From Polaribacter pacificus (lineage in GTDB: Bacteria; Bacteroidota; Bacteroidia; Flavobacteriales; Flavobacteriaceae), in assembly GCF_038024035.1 (NCBI RefSeq), contig NZ_CP150664.1, forward strand, positions 930,001-994,000: a DNA stretch of 64,000 nucleotides, given 5' to 3'. How positions within the stretch are numbered: position 1 is the stretch's first letter; every line of letters begins with the position of its first letter. The translations under genes and the position numbers were made by a program. The notes beneath the pieces are model-generated. The model saw nothing but the letters and a program-made list of their open reading frames with translations, was not told the DNA's origin and searched no databases. This document shows positions 26,606 through 35,508 of the stretch, piece by piece.

Positions 26606-27658
26606 ATGAGAAAAATTTTAGGGCTTGCATTAGCACTACTTAGCTTGCAAGCATGTACAGAAGAGAACAAAGAATTCGCAAGTATTTCTGGTAAAATAGC
26701 AAATACAGATGCCAAAACAATTGTATTTACCAATGGTTTATACAACAAAGAAATAAGCCTGAATGCCGATGGAAGTTTTAGCGATACCATCCAATTAAAA
26801 AACCCTGATTATTTTAATATCGCACTCAACAACACCAATGTAGGTTTTGCCTATATAGCAAATGGTTTTGACCTTAGCTTAAGTGCAGACAACAATTCTT
26901 TTTTTGAAAGCTTACAATTTGAAGGAACAGGTTCAGAAAATTCTAACTTTTTGTTAGCTCAGAACAAGTATGGAAGTAGCATTGGAGATCCAAGAAATTT
27001 ATTTGCACTTGACAAAGAAGTCTTTACTGAGAAACTAAAAGAAATCCGCAGTAATTTTGACAATATTCAAAAGCAGTTTAAAGGACTCGATACTGATTTT
27101 ATTGCAGAGAACACAAAACAAAATACAGATTTCTTTAATTATTTAGAAAACAATTACGAGAGCCAACATGCAAAAGCTAAAGAAGCTGCAAAAGCCATGG
27201 AAGCGATCGCCAAAGGAAAACCATCTCCAAAATTTAAGAACTATATCAATTATAAAGGCGGAAAAACTTCTTTAGACCACTTAAAAGGAAGCTATGTTTA
27301 CATAGACCTTTGGGCAACTTGGTGTAATCCTTGTATTGCAGAAATCCCTGCCTTAAAAAGTCTGGAAAAAGAATTCCACAATAAGAATATTAAATTTGTG
27401 AGTATCTCTATCGATGACAAAAGAACTGCTGGGAGTTGGGAAAATGCGCAAAACAAATGGAGAGCAATGGTTAAAGACAAAAGCTTATCAGGTATCCAAT
27501 TGTTTGCCGATCAAGATTTAGACTTTTTACAAGCCTATCAAGTAAACGGCATTCCTCGATTTATTCTTATCGACCCTAAAGGAAACATCGTTGACGCAAA
27601 CGCGCCAAGACCCTCTAATCCAAATTTAAAAAACATGTTTAAAAAGTTAGGTCTATAA
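26606..27658 (+). CDS. TlpA/ResA-like thioredoxin lipoprotein with DUF4369-type N-terminus
   Basis: A 350-residue lipoprotein (LLSLQACTEE, acceptor Cys near 17). Residues about 25-125 form a beta-rich domain like DUF4369 (SISGKIANTDAKTIVF). A helical linker follows, and the C-terminal thioredoxin domain from about 205 has the redox pair WCNPC (C240, C243) and cis-Pro region NGIPRFILID. It would be an envelope thiol-disulfide reductase, for example in cytochrome c maturation or general disulfide repair. It is monocistronic between two terminators. Confidence 0.88.
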   Translation: MRKILGLALALLSLQACTEENKEFASISGKIANTDAKTIVFTNGLYNKEISLNADGSFSDTIQLKNPDYFNIALNNTNVGFAYIANGFDLSLSADNNSFFESLQFEGTGSENSNFLLAQNKYGSSIGDPRNLFALDKEVFTEKLKEIRSNFDNIQKQFKGLDTDFIAENTKQNTDFFNYLENNYESQHAKAKEAAKAMEAIAKGKPSPKFKNYINYKGGKTSLDHLKGSYVYIDLWATWCNPCIAEIPALKSLEKEFHNKNIKFVSISIDDKRTAGSWENAQNKWRAMVKDKSLSGIQLFADQDLDFLQAYQVNGIPRFILIDPKGNIVDANAPRPSNPNLKNMFKKLGL

Positions 27659-27675
27659 ACTTAAAACAAAAGCAT

Positions 27676-27710
27676 AAAAAAAGCAGGAGAATAATTCTCC
27701 TGCTTTTTTT
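27676..27710. terminator. Bidirectional terminator between convergent genes
   Basis: The perfect palindrome AGCAGGAGAATAATTCTCCTGCT is flanked by A and T runs. It separates the TlpA-like gene (+) from accA (-). Confidence 0.9.
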
Positions 27711-27728
27711 ATGTTATATATCTAAGGA

Positions 27729-28682
27729 CTACTCTTTAAAGACACCCATTTTAGAATACTTATCCATTCTTTTTGCGACTAAATCAGTGTGATTTAACTT
27801 CTTTAAGTCTTCATAAACTGCAACGATCGCTTTTTCTACTTCTTTAAAAGTAGTCTCTCTATCAGAGTGAGCACCTCCTAAAGGCTCTTGAATAATATCA
27901 TCTACAATTTTAAGCTTTTTTCCGTCAATGGCTGTCAATTTTAAAGACTCTGCTGCCTGCTCTTTATGCGCCCAGCTTCTCCATAAAATAGAAGAACAGT
28001 TTTCTGGAGAAATTACAGAATACCAAGAATTCTCTAACATCAGCACACGGTCTCCAACACCTATCCCTAAAGCTCCACCAGAAGCTCCTTCACCAATAAC
28101 TACAGCAATAATAGGAGTTTTTAATCGAGTCATTTCTAATATATTTCTCGCAATAGCCTCACCTTGTCCGCGCTCTTCAGCTTCTAAACCTGGATAAGCT
28201 CCCGGAGTATCAATAAGGGTAACCACAGGAATTCCAAACTTCTCAGCCATCTTCATCAAGCGCAAAGCTTTTCTGTATCCCTCTGGATTTGACATTCCAA
28301 AATTACGATACTGACGCGTTTTGGTATTGTATCCTTTTTGCTGACCGATAAACATATACGATTGATCACCAATCTTACCCAAACCACCAATCATGGCTTT
28401 GTCATCTTTAACCGTACGGTCTCCGTGAAACTCCATAAAAGTATCTCCAGCAATCGCTTTGATATAATCTAAGGTATAGGGTCTATTTGGGTGACGAGAC
28501 AGTTGTACTCGTTGCCAAGCAGTCAAATTCTTATAAATTTCTTTTTTTGTTTTTTCTAGCTTCTTTTCTATTTTCTTACAAGTTGCCGTAACATCCACGT
28601 CACTTTCTTCTCCAATTATTTGGCACTTATCCAACTGGTCTTCAAGCTCTTTAATAGGCAGTTCAAAATCTAAATATTCCAT
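27729..28682 (-). CDS. accA: Acetyl-CoA carboxylase carboxyltransferase subunit alpha
   Basis: This 317-residue protein matches AccA throughout. It has an N-terminal helical region, then [66 protein letters not shown] and [17 protein letters not shown], which build the biotin and acetyl-CoA site of the carboxyltransferase. It provides malonyl-CoA for fatty-acid synthesis together with AccB, AccC and AccD, none of which are in this window. Length is the family norm. Confidence 0.96.
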   Translation of the reverse strand: MEYLDFELPIKELEDQLDKCQIIGEESDVDVTATCKKIEKKLEKTKKEIYKNLTAWQRVQLSRHPNRPYTLDYIKAIAGDTFMEFHGDRTVKDDKAMIGGLGKIGDQSYMFIGQQKGYNTKTRQYRNFGMSNPEGYRKALRLMKMAEKFGIPVVTLIDTPGAYPGLEAEERGQGEAIARNILEMTRLKTPIIAVVIGEGASGGALGIGVGDRVLMLENSWYSVISPENCSSILWRSWAHKEQAAESLKLTAIDGKKLKIVDDIIQEPLGGAHSDRETTFKEVEKAIVAVYEDLKKLNHTDLVAKRMDKYSKMGVFKE

Positions 28683-28803
28683 GTTCTAGTTGCTTTGATT
28701 GTCTACAATCTTTTTAATATTGATTGAGGTTTTCTACTTACAAACTTACTATAAAATTTGTTTGTGAGTACAAAAACTAGTTATTTTTTTATTGGGGTTA
28801 CTC

Positions 28804-29706
28804 TTATTTAGAACCCCTTAACTTCTTCTTTAAATATGTTTTGTTTTTTAATAAACCGTTGAGCAAAACTACAAAGATCACAATAGAACCTCCTAAGTAG
28901 AAGCCCGGATTCATTTGCTCTTTTTCTCCAAAAATTAACAGAGCAAAAACAATTGCGTATACCGGTTCAAGGTTTACGGTTAGCATAACTGTATAAGGCG
29001 TTAAATACTTCATCACCTTAACAGAAACAATAAATGCATAGGCGGTACAAATACTACTTAAGACCAATAAATAAAACCAATCTAAGCCCGAGATATCAAA
29101 AAACTGAGCATCAAACCCACCAGAAAACAGCAGGTAAATACTTATAAAACCAGCGCCAAAAAGCAGTTGGTAAAATGAAATCACATCTGGCTCATGAGTT
29201 TTAACAGCCAAACCATTTAAAACAGAAAATGTTGCTGATAAGGATGCAGAAATCAAGGCAAGTACGATACCTAAGGTATATTGAGATTCAAAATTAAAAA
29301 TAATGTACAAGCCTATGACCACAATTAGGCCAAGGATTAACTCTACACTTTTAATTCTGCGTTTGTAAAAAAAGGGCTCTATTAAAGAGGTAAAAAAAGC
29401 ACCCGTACTCATGGTTACTAGGGCAATTGATACGGTAGAGACTTTTACTGATTTAAAAAAAGTGATCCAATGCAGCGCAATGATAGCACCAATCAAGGCA
29501 AATTTAAACAAGGCCTTTCGCTCAACCCTAAAGCGTTTCTTTTTGATGATAAAATAAATCAAAATAAAAACAGCTGCCAACAACATCCTATACCAAACCA
29601 AGGGGATTGCATCGATACTAATAAGCGCACCTAATATGGCTGTAAAGCCCCAAATAAAAACGATAAAATGCAGCAAGGCATAGTTCTGTAATTTATTTTC
29701 TTGCAT
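28804..29706 (-). CDS. EamA-family (DMT) transporter
   Basis: A 300-residue inner-membrane protein with about ten hydrophobic helices arranged as two EamA repeats (residues about 8-135 and 145-290), typical of drug/metabolite transporters; the substrate is not predictable. An upstream in-frame ATG at 29790 would add 28 residues without a membrane or signal character and run deep into the preceding gene. The ATG at 29706 (MQENKLQNYALLHF) gives a normal start with a 14-base overlap with the LptF/G gene. Confidence 0.85.
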   Translation of the reverse strand: MQENKLQNYALLHFIVFIWGFTAILGALISIDAIPLVWYRMLLAAVFILIYFIIKKKRFRVERKALFKFALIGAIIALHWITFFKSVKVSTVSIALVTMSTGAFFTSLIEPFFYKRRIKSVELILGLIVVIGLYIIFNFESQYTLGIVLALISASLSATFSVLNGLAVKTHEPDVISFYQLLFGAGFISIYLLFSGGFDAQFFDISGLDWFYLLVLSSICTAYAFIVSVKVMKYLTPYTVMLTVNLEPVYAIVFALLIFGEKEQMNPGFYLGGSIVIFVVLLNGLLKNKTYLKKKLRGSK

Positions 29707-30781
29707 TGATATATAGAAATAAAGCCAACAATCCAAAGACCATATTTGGCACCCAAACTGAAAGCAATGAATTTGCACCAGCAACGGCACCTAAGACTTC
29801 AGATACTTTTAAAAAGAAAATATAAACAAACATCAACCCAAATCCAACAGCCAAATTAACTCCTGTTCCGCCTCTTCTTTTTCTAAAAGCCAAGGCTACG
29901 GCAATGATGGTTAAAAAATAAGAGGCTACTGGCAAACTGGTTCTTTTGTGCAGCTCAACCAAATAGGCATTGAGGTTTTTTACGCCTCTTTTTTTAGAGG
30001 TATTGATAAACTCAATCAACTCATCTGATGGCATTTCTTGTGCCAAAGCAGCTTTGTAAACAAAATCTTTGGGCGTAAAAGGGAAAACAGTATCTAAAGT
30101 AGCCCCCTTAAAAACACTGTCTTTTGCGTTCTTATTGATTCGTCTAATCTGGTAATTTGAAAGTCTAAACAGGCTGTCTTTATCAATCCATTTAATCAGA
30201 TCTGCAGTTAGCTTATAAGACAGCGTTAAGCCGTCGTATACTTCTGTAGAAAAATTATACCCGCTGTTATTCCTTAAATCATAGGTCTGCAAATACATAT
30301 AAGTACTATCACTCAACTGCAAACTAAATTGCTTGACCTGATTGTCACTGTATTTTTTTTTGACCAAGTAGGTATTTTCAAAACCCTTTCTAACCTTACT
30401 AGAATTAGGAACCACAAAATGATTCATCAGCAAAGCTAGAAGCGTCACCATGGTTGCACCAAGCATATACGGATATAAAAATCGAGTAAATGAAATTTTT
30501 GCATTGTTAATGGCAATAATCTCGGTGTTGTTAGACAGCTTAGAAGTAAAAAAGATGACGGCCACAAACAGCGCCAATGGCATAAAAGTATTGACGTAGT
30601 AGATGATAAAATTCAGGTAGTAATCATAAACGATTTCTACCAAAGTAATGGTATCAGAATTTAAAAATTTATCAATTTTCTCAGCAATATCAATAGCCAC
30701 AGCTATGGGTATCAAGATAAGTAAGGTAAATACAAAAGTTACCAGATACCGTTTTAATATGTAAGAATCAATTATTTTCAA
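29693..30781 (-). CDS. LptF/LptG-family permease of the LPS export ABC system
   Basis: A 362-residue inner-membrane protein of the YjgP/YjgQ family. Three N-terminal helices, a periplasmic beta-jellyroll-like domain at about 130-260, and three C-terminal helices follow. The N-terminus MKIIDSYILKRYLVTF is characteristic. LptF and LptG with LptB extract lipopolysaccharide from the inner membrane. Whether this is F or G cannot be decided. It begins one base after the tgt stop and overlaps the transporter gene downstream, so the three are probably one operon. Confidence 0.9.
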   Translation of the reverse strand: MKIIDSYILKRYLVTFVFTLLILIPIAVAIDIAEKIDKFLNSDTITLVEIVYDYYLNFIIYYVNTFMPLALFVAVIFFTSKLSNNTEIIAINNAKISFTRFLYPYMLGATMVTLLALLMNHFVVPNSSKVRKGFENTYLVKKKYSDNQVKQFSLQLSDSTYMYLQTYDLRNNSGYNFSTEVYDGLTLSYKLTADLIKWIDKDSLFRLSNYQIRRINKNAKDSVFKGATLDTVFPFTPKDFVYKAALAQEMPSDELIEFINTSKKRGVKNLNAYLVELHKRTSLPVASYFLTIIAVALAFRKRRGGTGVNLAVGFGLMFVYIFFLKVSEVLGAVAGANSLLSVWVPNMVFGLLALFLYINARK

Positions 30782-30782
30782 A

Positions 30783-31913
30783 TTACAATCGTTTGTTCAT
30801 TTGATTGACCATGGTGTTTTTCCATTCGGCAAAATCTCCTGCTAAGATATGTTTTCTTGCTTCACGAGTTAACCAAAGGTAAAAACCAAGGTTGTGAATG
30901 GATGCAATCTGTTTTCCAAGCAGTTCATTAGACGCAAACAAATGTCTTAAATAGGCTTTAGAATACAGAGTATCTACAAAAGTAATATCCATAGGATCTA
31001 GTGCAGAAAAGTCATTCTCCCACTTTTTATTTTTAATATTGATGGTACCATGCGCTGTAAACAACATACCGTTTCTAGCATTTCTTGTAGGCATTACACA
31101 ATCAAACATATCAACACCCAAAGCGATGTTCTCTAAAATATTGATAGGAGTCCCTACCCCCATTAAATAACGCGGCTTGTCTTCTGGTAAAATCTCACAA
31201 ACAACTTCTGTCATTGCATAGAGTTCTTCTGCTGGCTCACCAACAGAAAGTCCACCAATTGCATTTCCTTCAGCACCAACAGAGGCAATGAATTCTGCAG
31301 ATTGCTTTCTTAAATCTTTATAAGTACTTCCTTGTACAATCGGAAAAAATGCCTGATCGTAATCGTAACGTAATGGTGTTTTTTCTAAGTGAGTTATACA
31401 GCGTTTTAACCAGCGATGCGTCATATGCATCGATCGCTTTGCATAATTATAATCACAAGGATAGGGTGTACACTCATCAAATGCCATGATGATATCAGCT
31501 CCAATCTTTCGTTGAATTTCCATCACGTTTTCTGGTGTAAAAACATGGTAAGAACCGTCTATATGACTCTTAAACTTTACGCCTTCTTCTTTTATTTTTC
31601 TTCTTCCAGAAAGTGAGTACACTTGGTAACCTCCAGAATCTGTTAAGATATTACGATCCCAGTTCATAAATTTATGAAGACCTCCAGCCTGCTCTAAAAT
31701 ATCCGTCTTAGGACGTAAATACAAGTGGTAGGTATTCCCCAAAATAATATCGGGATTGATTTCGTTTTTTAGTTCGGATTGATGTACTCCTTTTACAGTT
31801 CCAACAGTTCCTACGGGCATAAAAATAGGAGTTTCTATGGTTCCGTGATCTGTGGTAATAACACCGGCTCTTGCCTTGGTCTTAGGGTCTGTTATTTTTA
31901 AGTCAAATTTCAT
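30783..31913 (-). CDS. tgt: tRNA-guanine transglycosylase without the zinc cysteines
   Basis: A 376-residue enzyme that swaps G34 for the queuine precursor preQ1 in tRNAs with GUN anticodons. It matches Tgt along its length: ILTDSGGYQVYSLSGRRKI (active-site Asp), DIIMAFDECTPYPCDY, GGLSVGEP and DCVMPTRNARNGM. The usual C-terminal zinc site Cys-x-Cys-x-x-Cys is absent: the aligned residues are D309, T311 and D314 in PMDITFVDTLYSKAYLRHL, although the fourth ligand His (340, SIHNLGFYL) is kept. Gene order tgt-LptF/G is typical for Bacteroidota. Confidence 0.93.
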   Translation of the reverse strand: MKFDLKITDPKTKARAGVITTDHGTIETPIFMPVGTVGTVKGVHQSELKNEINPDIILGNTYHLYLRPKTDILEQAGGLHKFMNWDRNILTDSGGYQVYSLSGRRKIKEEGVKFKSHIDGSYHVFTPENVMEIQRKIGADIIMAFDECTPYPCDYNYAKRSMHMTHRWLKRCITHLEKTPLRYDYDQAFFPIVQGSTYKDLRKQSAEFIASVGAEGNAIGGLSVGEPAEELYAMTEVVCEILPEDKPRYLMGVGTPINILENIALGVDMFDCVMPTRNARNGMLFTAHGTINIKNKKWENDFSALDPMDITFVDTLYSKAYLRHLFASNELLGKQIASIHNLGFYLWLTREARKHILAGDFAEWKNTMVNQMNKRL

Positions 31914-31967
31914 TGTTGCAAAGATACAGTTATTGTAAGAATTGAAACGTTAAAAGATATGGGCTCT

Positions 31968-32858
31968 TTAACGTTTTCTTTTTCTGTTGGATGATGTCGA
32001 GTTTCTGTTATTCTTGGGTGAGTTTTTTCTAAAAGCTGCACTCTTCTTTGTAAAAGCATTTGGCTTTGGCGCTTCCTTTTTTGTGCTGGTTTTCTTTTTG
32101 GTCTTAACCGTATTGTCTTTAGAAGCTTCTTCTGTTTTTGAAGAGCTGGCCACCATTTTGTTAATCTCAGAAAGCTCTTGTTCTGTAAGCTCTCTCCAAT
32201 CTCCAATAGCAAGCTTATCAAGATGGACATTCATTATTCGCGTGCGTTTTAAGCTAAGCACCTCATAGCCCAAATACTCACACATTCTTCTAATCTGACG
32301 ATTTAAACCTTGGGTCAATACGATTTGAAAGCTATGAGAAGCCAATTTTTTTAGCACACACTTTTTGGTAATGGTTCCTAAAATCGGAATTCCATTGCTC
32401 ATTTGTTGCAAGAAATCATCGGTGATAGGCTTATCTACAGTAACCACATAATCCTTTTCATGATTGTTACCCGCTCTCAATATTTTATTGACAATATCTC
32501 CATCATTGGTCAAGAAAATTAAACCTTCAGAAGGTTTGTCTAAACGACCAATAGGAAAAAGTCTTTCTGGGTGATTGATATAGCGAATGATATTGTCTCT
32601 CTCTCTCAAATCTGTGGTGCAAACAATGCCCACGGGTTTGTTAAATGCCAAATACAAGGTTGGTGGTTTTGCCTGTAAAGGGCGCCCGTCAATTTTAACA
32701 ACATCTCCAGGAAACACTCGGTTACCAAGCTGTGTAAGATTGCCATTAATGGTGACCCTTCCGGCTACAATCAGTTTTTCGGCCTCTCTTCGAGAACAAA
32801 TCCCGGTGCTACTGATGTATTTGTTAAGATTTATCGATGTTTGACTATTCCGATCCAA
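31968..32858 (-). CDS. rluF: 23S rRNA pseudouridine synthase, RluF-type, with basic tail
   Basis: A 296-residue protein with an N-terminal S4 RNA-binding domain ([19 protein letters not shown]) and an RsuA/RluB/E/F catalytic domain. [18 protein letters not shown] carries the catalytic Asp, and [17 protein letters not shown] the later motif. [13 protein letters not shown] favours RluF over RluB. From about residue 225 the chain becomes a low-complexity Lys/Ser/Asn/Thr tail of about 70 residues, likely disordered and RNA-binding. It lies 54 bases upstream of tgt on the same strand, making a small RNA-modification block. Confidence 0.88.
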   Translation of the reverse strand: MDRNSQTSINLNKYISSTGICSRREAEKLIVAGRVTINGNLTQLGNRVFPGDVVKIDGRPLQAKPPTLYLAFNKPVGIVCTTDLRERDNIIRYINHPERLFPIGRLDKPSEGLIFLTNDGDIVNKILRAGNNHEKDYVVTVDKPITDDFLQQMSNGIPILGTITKKCVLKKLASHSFQIVLTQGLNRQIRRMCEYLGYEVLSLKRTRIMNVHLDKLAIGDWRELTEQELSEINKMVASSSKTEEASKDNTVKTKKKTSTKKEAPKPNAFTKKSAAFRKNSPKNNRNSTSSNRKRKR

Positions 32859-32891
32859 TGAAAAAAAATTTACTGCAAAGAAATAGAAAAT

Positions 32892-33494
32892 TTAACGAAC
32901 TATAGTTCTAAAGGTTAAGTTTATTCTGGGGGTTTGAACTTTTTTTGTGGGAGGTAATCTGTGCAACCAATGGGTCTGAGTGCTCCCTTTCATGACCAAT
33001 AAACTTCCGCTTTCTAAGAGTATATCTACTTTTTGTTTGCGCTCTTTATGCTTAAAAGAAAATTTTCGGGCAGCCCCAAGTGTTAAGGAGGCAATAGCTC
33101 CATTTTTTTTCAACATTTTTTCACTATCTGAGTGCCAAGCCATCCCTTCTTCTCCACTGTGATACAGATTGAGAAGGCAAGAGTTATACTGTTGATTGCT
33201 CTCCTGCTCTACAATCTTTTTTAGAGCGATTAATGCATCAGTCCAAGGCAAGGCTTGCTTGGTACTGTTTGAGTAAGTATACTCAAAATTGTCATCTGCA
33301 TACCAGGCTACTTTTCGTTTGGTTTGGATATGCTTTCCAAAAATAACCGCCTCATCGGGTTTCCATAAAATATTTTCTAGCAGCTGCTCATAGTAATACC
33401 TAGAGCGCTCAACCGATAGAATTGTACCGTGATAATCAGCTACTCCATCATAAGGAAGAATATTTCTAATACGATCTTGATTAAATAAATCCAT
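32892..33494 (-). CDS. AlkB-like 2-oxoglutarate/Fe(II) dioxygenase
   Basis: A 200-residue protein of the AlkB family. The iron ligands appear as His-x-Asp in MAWHSDSEKM and a distal His in THWLHRLPPT. The 2-oxoglutarate-binding Arg pair is at the C-terminal RINLTFRTI. SLTLGAARKFSF is the usual core strand. It would oxidatively remove alkyl groups from damaged nucleic acid. The ATG at 33494 is preferred over a TTG at 33503. It is 34 bases upstream of the rluF start. Confidence 0.9.
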   Translation of the reverse strand: MDLFNQDRIRNILPYDGVADYHGTILSVERSRYYYEQLLENILWKPDEAVIFGKHIQTKRKVAWYADDNFEYTYSNSTKQALPWTDALIALKKIVEQESNQQYNSCLLNLYHSGEEGMAWHSDSEKMLKKNGAIASLTLGAARKFSFKHKERKQKVDILLESGSLLVMKGSTQTHWLHRLPPTKKVQTPRINLTFRTIVR

Positions 33495-33539
33495 AGACCT
33501 CAAAGCTAAGAAATCAATCCCAAAAACTCAGAAAACCCA

Positions 33540-34253
33540 TTATAATTTCATCTTCTGAATGGTCTCAAAAAACAGTTTTTTATGAGAATCGCCGATAGGC
33601 AAAGCTTTGTTGTTGATATACACAGACAGCGAATCTGTTCTTTGAATATGTGCCAAAGAAACGATATATGATTTGTGCACCTTTACAAACTCTTGGCTGG
33701 GCAAAAACTCATCAATACTTTTTAAGGTATTGTTGGTGATTATTTGCTTATCTATCAGATGTATGGCCACATAATTTTTTAAACCTTCTATATAACAAAT
33801 GTCTTTTACGTAGACCTTTTCAAAATTGTTTTTCCCATCGGTTTTAACAAACAAAAAAGGGTCTTTGTTGGGCTGTTCTTTAATTTCTATAGCTTGTGCA
33901 TTCTCTTTTACTTTTAACACAGCCTGATAAAAACGTTCAAACTCAAAGGGCTTTAACAAATAATCGACGGCATTGACATTATAACTTTCTATAGCAAACT
34001 GCGGATATGCAGTGGTAAAGATGATTTTTGTTTTCCCTTGGATAATTTTAGAGAGTTGAATGCCCGTTAACTCTGGCATCTGAATGTCTAAAAAAACCAA
34101 ATCAACACCTTCTTGTTCTATATAGCTAAGTGCATCTAAAGAGCTTTTGGTGGCATAGACCAGGTCTAAGAAATCTATTTTGCTGATGTATTTTTCTAGC
34201 AATCGAATTGCTGGCGGCTCATCATCAACCAGTAAACATTTAATCTTTTGCAT
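33540..34253 (-). CDS. LytTR-type response regulator
   Basis: A 237-residue regulator. The receiver domain (residues 1-120) has DDEPP and the phospho-acceptor Asp in VFLDIQMPELTG. The C-terminal LytTR DNA-binding domain starts near 140 (DGKNNFEKVYVKDICYIEGL) and has VHKSYIVSLAHI near the end. It lies four bases after the cognate kinase stop. No target site can be assigned, although the neighbouring divergent OMP gene is a natural candidate. Confidence 0.92.
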   Translation of the reverse strand: MQKIKCLLVDDEPPAIRLLEKYISKIDFLDLVYATKSSLDALSYIEQEGVDLVFLDIQMPELTGIQLSKIIQGKTKIIFTTAYPQFAIESYNVNAVDYLLKPFEFERFYQAVLKVKENAQAIEIKEQPNKDPFLFVKTDGKNNFEKVYVKDICYIEGLKNYVAIHLIDKQIITNNTLKSIDEFLPSQEFVKVHKSYIVSLAHIQRTDSLSVYINNKALPIGDSHKKLFFETIQKMKL

Positions 34254-34257
34254 GGTC

Positions 34258-35304
34258 TTATTTTTTAAATGAGAGTTTTAAATAGGCATGATAAGTAGTT
34301 CCTTTTTGCTGATAGGTAAACTCATAACCCGTATTGTAAATGGCCTTTAATCGTTTGTCTAAGTTCTCTTTTCCGATCCCCGTATTGGTGTATTTCTCGG
34401 CCTTAGAAAGCTCATTATGAGTGGTCAAGATTAAATGATCTTGCGTAATCTGTATACTCAGCTTGGCAGGTGTTTCTTTTTTATAAGTAACCCCATGTTT
34501 AAACATGTTTTCTACAAAATGAATCAATACCAAAGATGGAATCTGTTGATCTGCAATAATCCCTTCTAAGTTAAACTCTAAAAAGAGCGCATCTTCATAC
34601 CTCTTTTTGTAAAAATAAAGATAGTCTTCTATAAATTGAATCTCTTTTTGCAAGGGCATAAAATCATGTTGCGCTTCATAAGTTACATAGCGCAAAAGCT
34701 CTGACAAACGATAAATGTCTTTTGCTGTTTTGGGTTGGGTATCTACAAGATCAGTATAAAAAGAATTAAGTGTATTAAACAAGAAATGCGGTTCTAATTG
34801 AGATTTTAAGAAGCTTAACTCTGCTTTCTTTTGCTCAATTTCTAATAAATGCAACTTGTTTTTATTCTCTATATACTCAAAAAGCAGATATAAAGAAGTG
34901 CTAAACATGATTGCCTTGATGGCAAAATAAGAGTTGTCAAAAGTATAGTAGATAAAGTTCCTAGAATCGTCAAAATAATTGTGCAATCCAGTTATTTTAT
35001 AAATAATCACCTCATCAAACACATAGCGAAGCCCTGCAAAAACAAAGGTCATCCCCAGTACAGCAATCGCAAACAAAAACAGTTTCTTTTTTGAGAGCGT
35101 CTGCTTACAGACTAGTAAATAATTAAGACTGTAAATACTAAAAAAAGGAATATAAAGCGCCAAAATACGAAGGTTAGACGGATACTTAAAATTTTTAAGA
35201 AATCCATCCAAACCATTGTATACATAATCTCCATAAAAATCCATCCCAATAATAATGAGTGCGATTAGGAGGTGTATCTTCCACTGTTGTTGTTTCAAAT
35301 TCAT
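34258..35304 (-). CDS. LytS-like sensor histidine kinase
   Basis: A 348-residue membrane kinase with four hydrophobic segments in the first about 140 residues. A short coiled-coil follows, then a His_kinase (PF06580-type) domain with the phospho-acceptor in QLEPHFLFNTLNS. The ATPase has N-box-like VENMFKHG and GIGKENLDKRLKAIY. There is no extracellular sensor domain of note, so the membrane part itself is probably the sensor. It pairs with the LytTR regulator directly downstream. Confidence 0.92.
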   Translation of the reverse strand: MNLKQQQWKIHLLIALIIIGMDFYGDYVYNGLDGFLKNFKYPSNLRILALYIPFFSIYSLNYLLVCKQTLSKKKLFLFAIAVLGMTFVFAGLRYVFDEVIIYKITGLHNYFDDSRNFIYYTFDNSYFAIKAIMFSTSLYLLFEYIENKNKLHLLEIEQKKAELSFLKSQLEPHFLFNTLNSFYTDLVDTQPKTAKDIYRLSELLRYVTYEAQHDFMPLQKEIQFIEDYLYFYKKRYEDALFLEFNLEGIIADQQIPSLVLIHFVENMFKHGVTYKKETPAKLSIQITQDHLILTTHNELSKAEKYTNTGIGKENLDKRLKAIYNTGYEFTYQQKGTTYHAYLKLSFKK

Positions 35305-35508
35305 GAGGTAAAAATATACATTAATAATACAGTATCCCAGAATTTTGTATCAACCGCCCATTTCTTTACACAAACAGATAAAAACAGCAATATCATTAAA
35401 AAGTATTGGCTTTTTTAGGGTTGATGGAATAAAATAAGGCGTTGATGTAGTCTCTATTTTTAAGAACTCCTTTACAAATACTTTAGCTGAAAATAAAAAA
35501 CGACACCC

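Noticed and set aside
29707..29790. Longer N-terminus for the EamA transporter gene
   Set aside because: The extension would overlap the LptF/G gene by about 100 bases and adds no recognisable feature. ATG 29706 fits the family length.
31910..32230. 106-residue frame on the - strand overlapping the C-terminal tail of rluF
   Set aside because: It is an alternative frame of the Lys/Ser-rich repeat-like tail with no independent start signal or domain.
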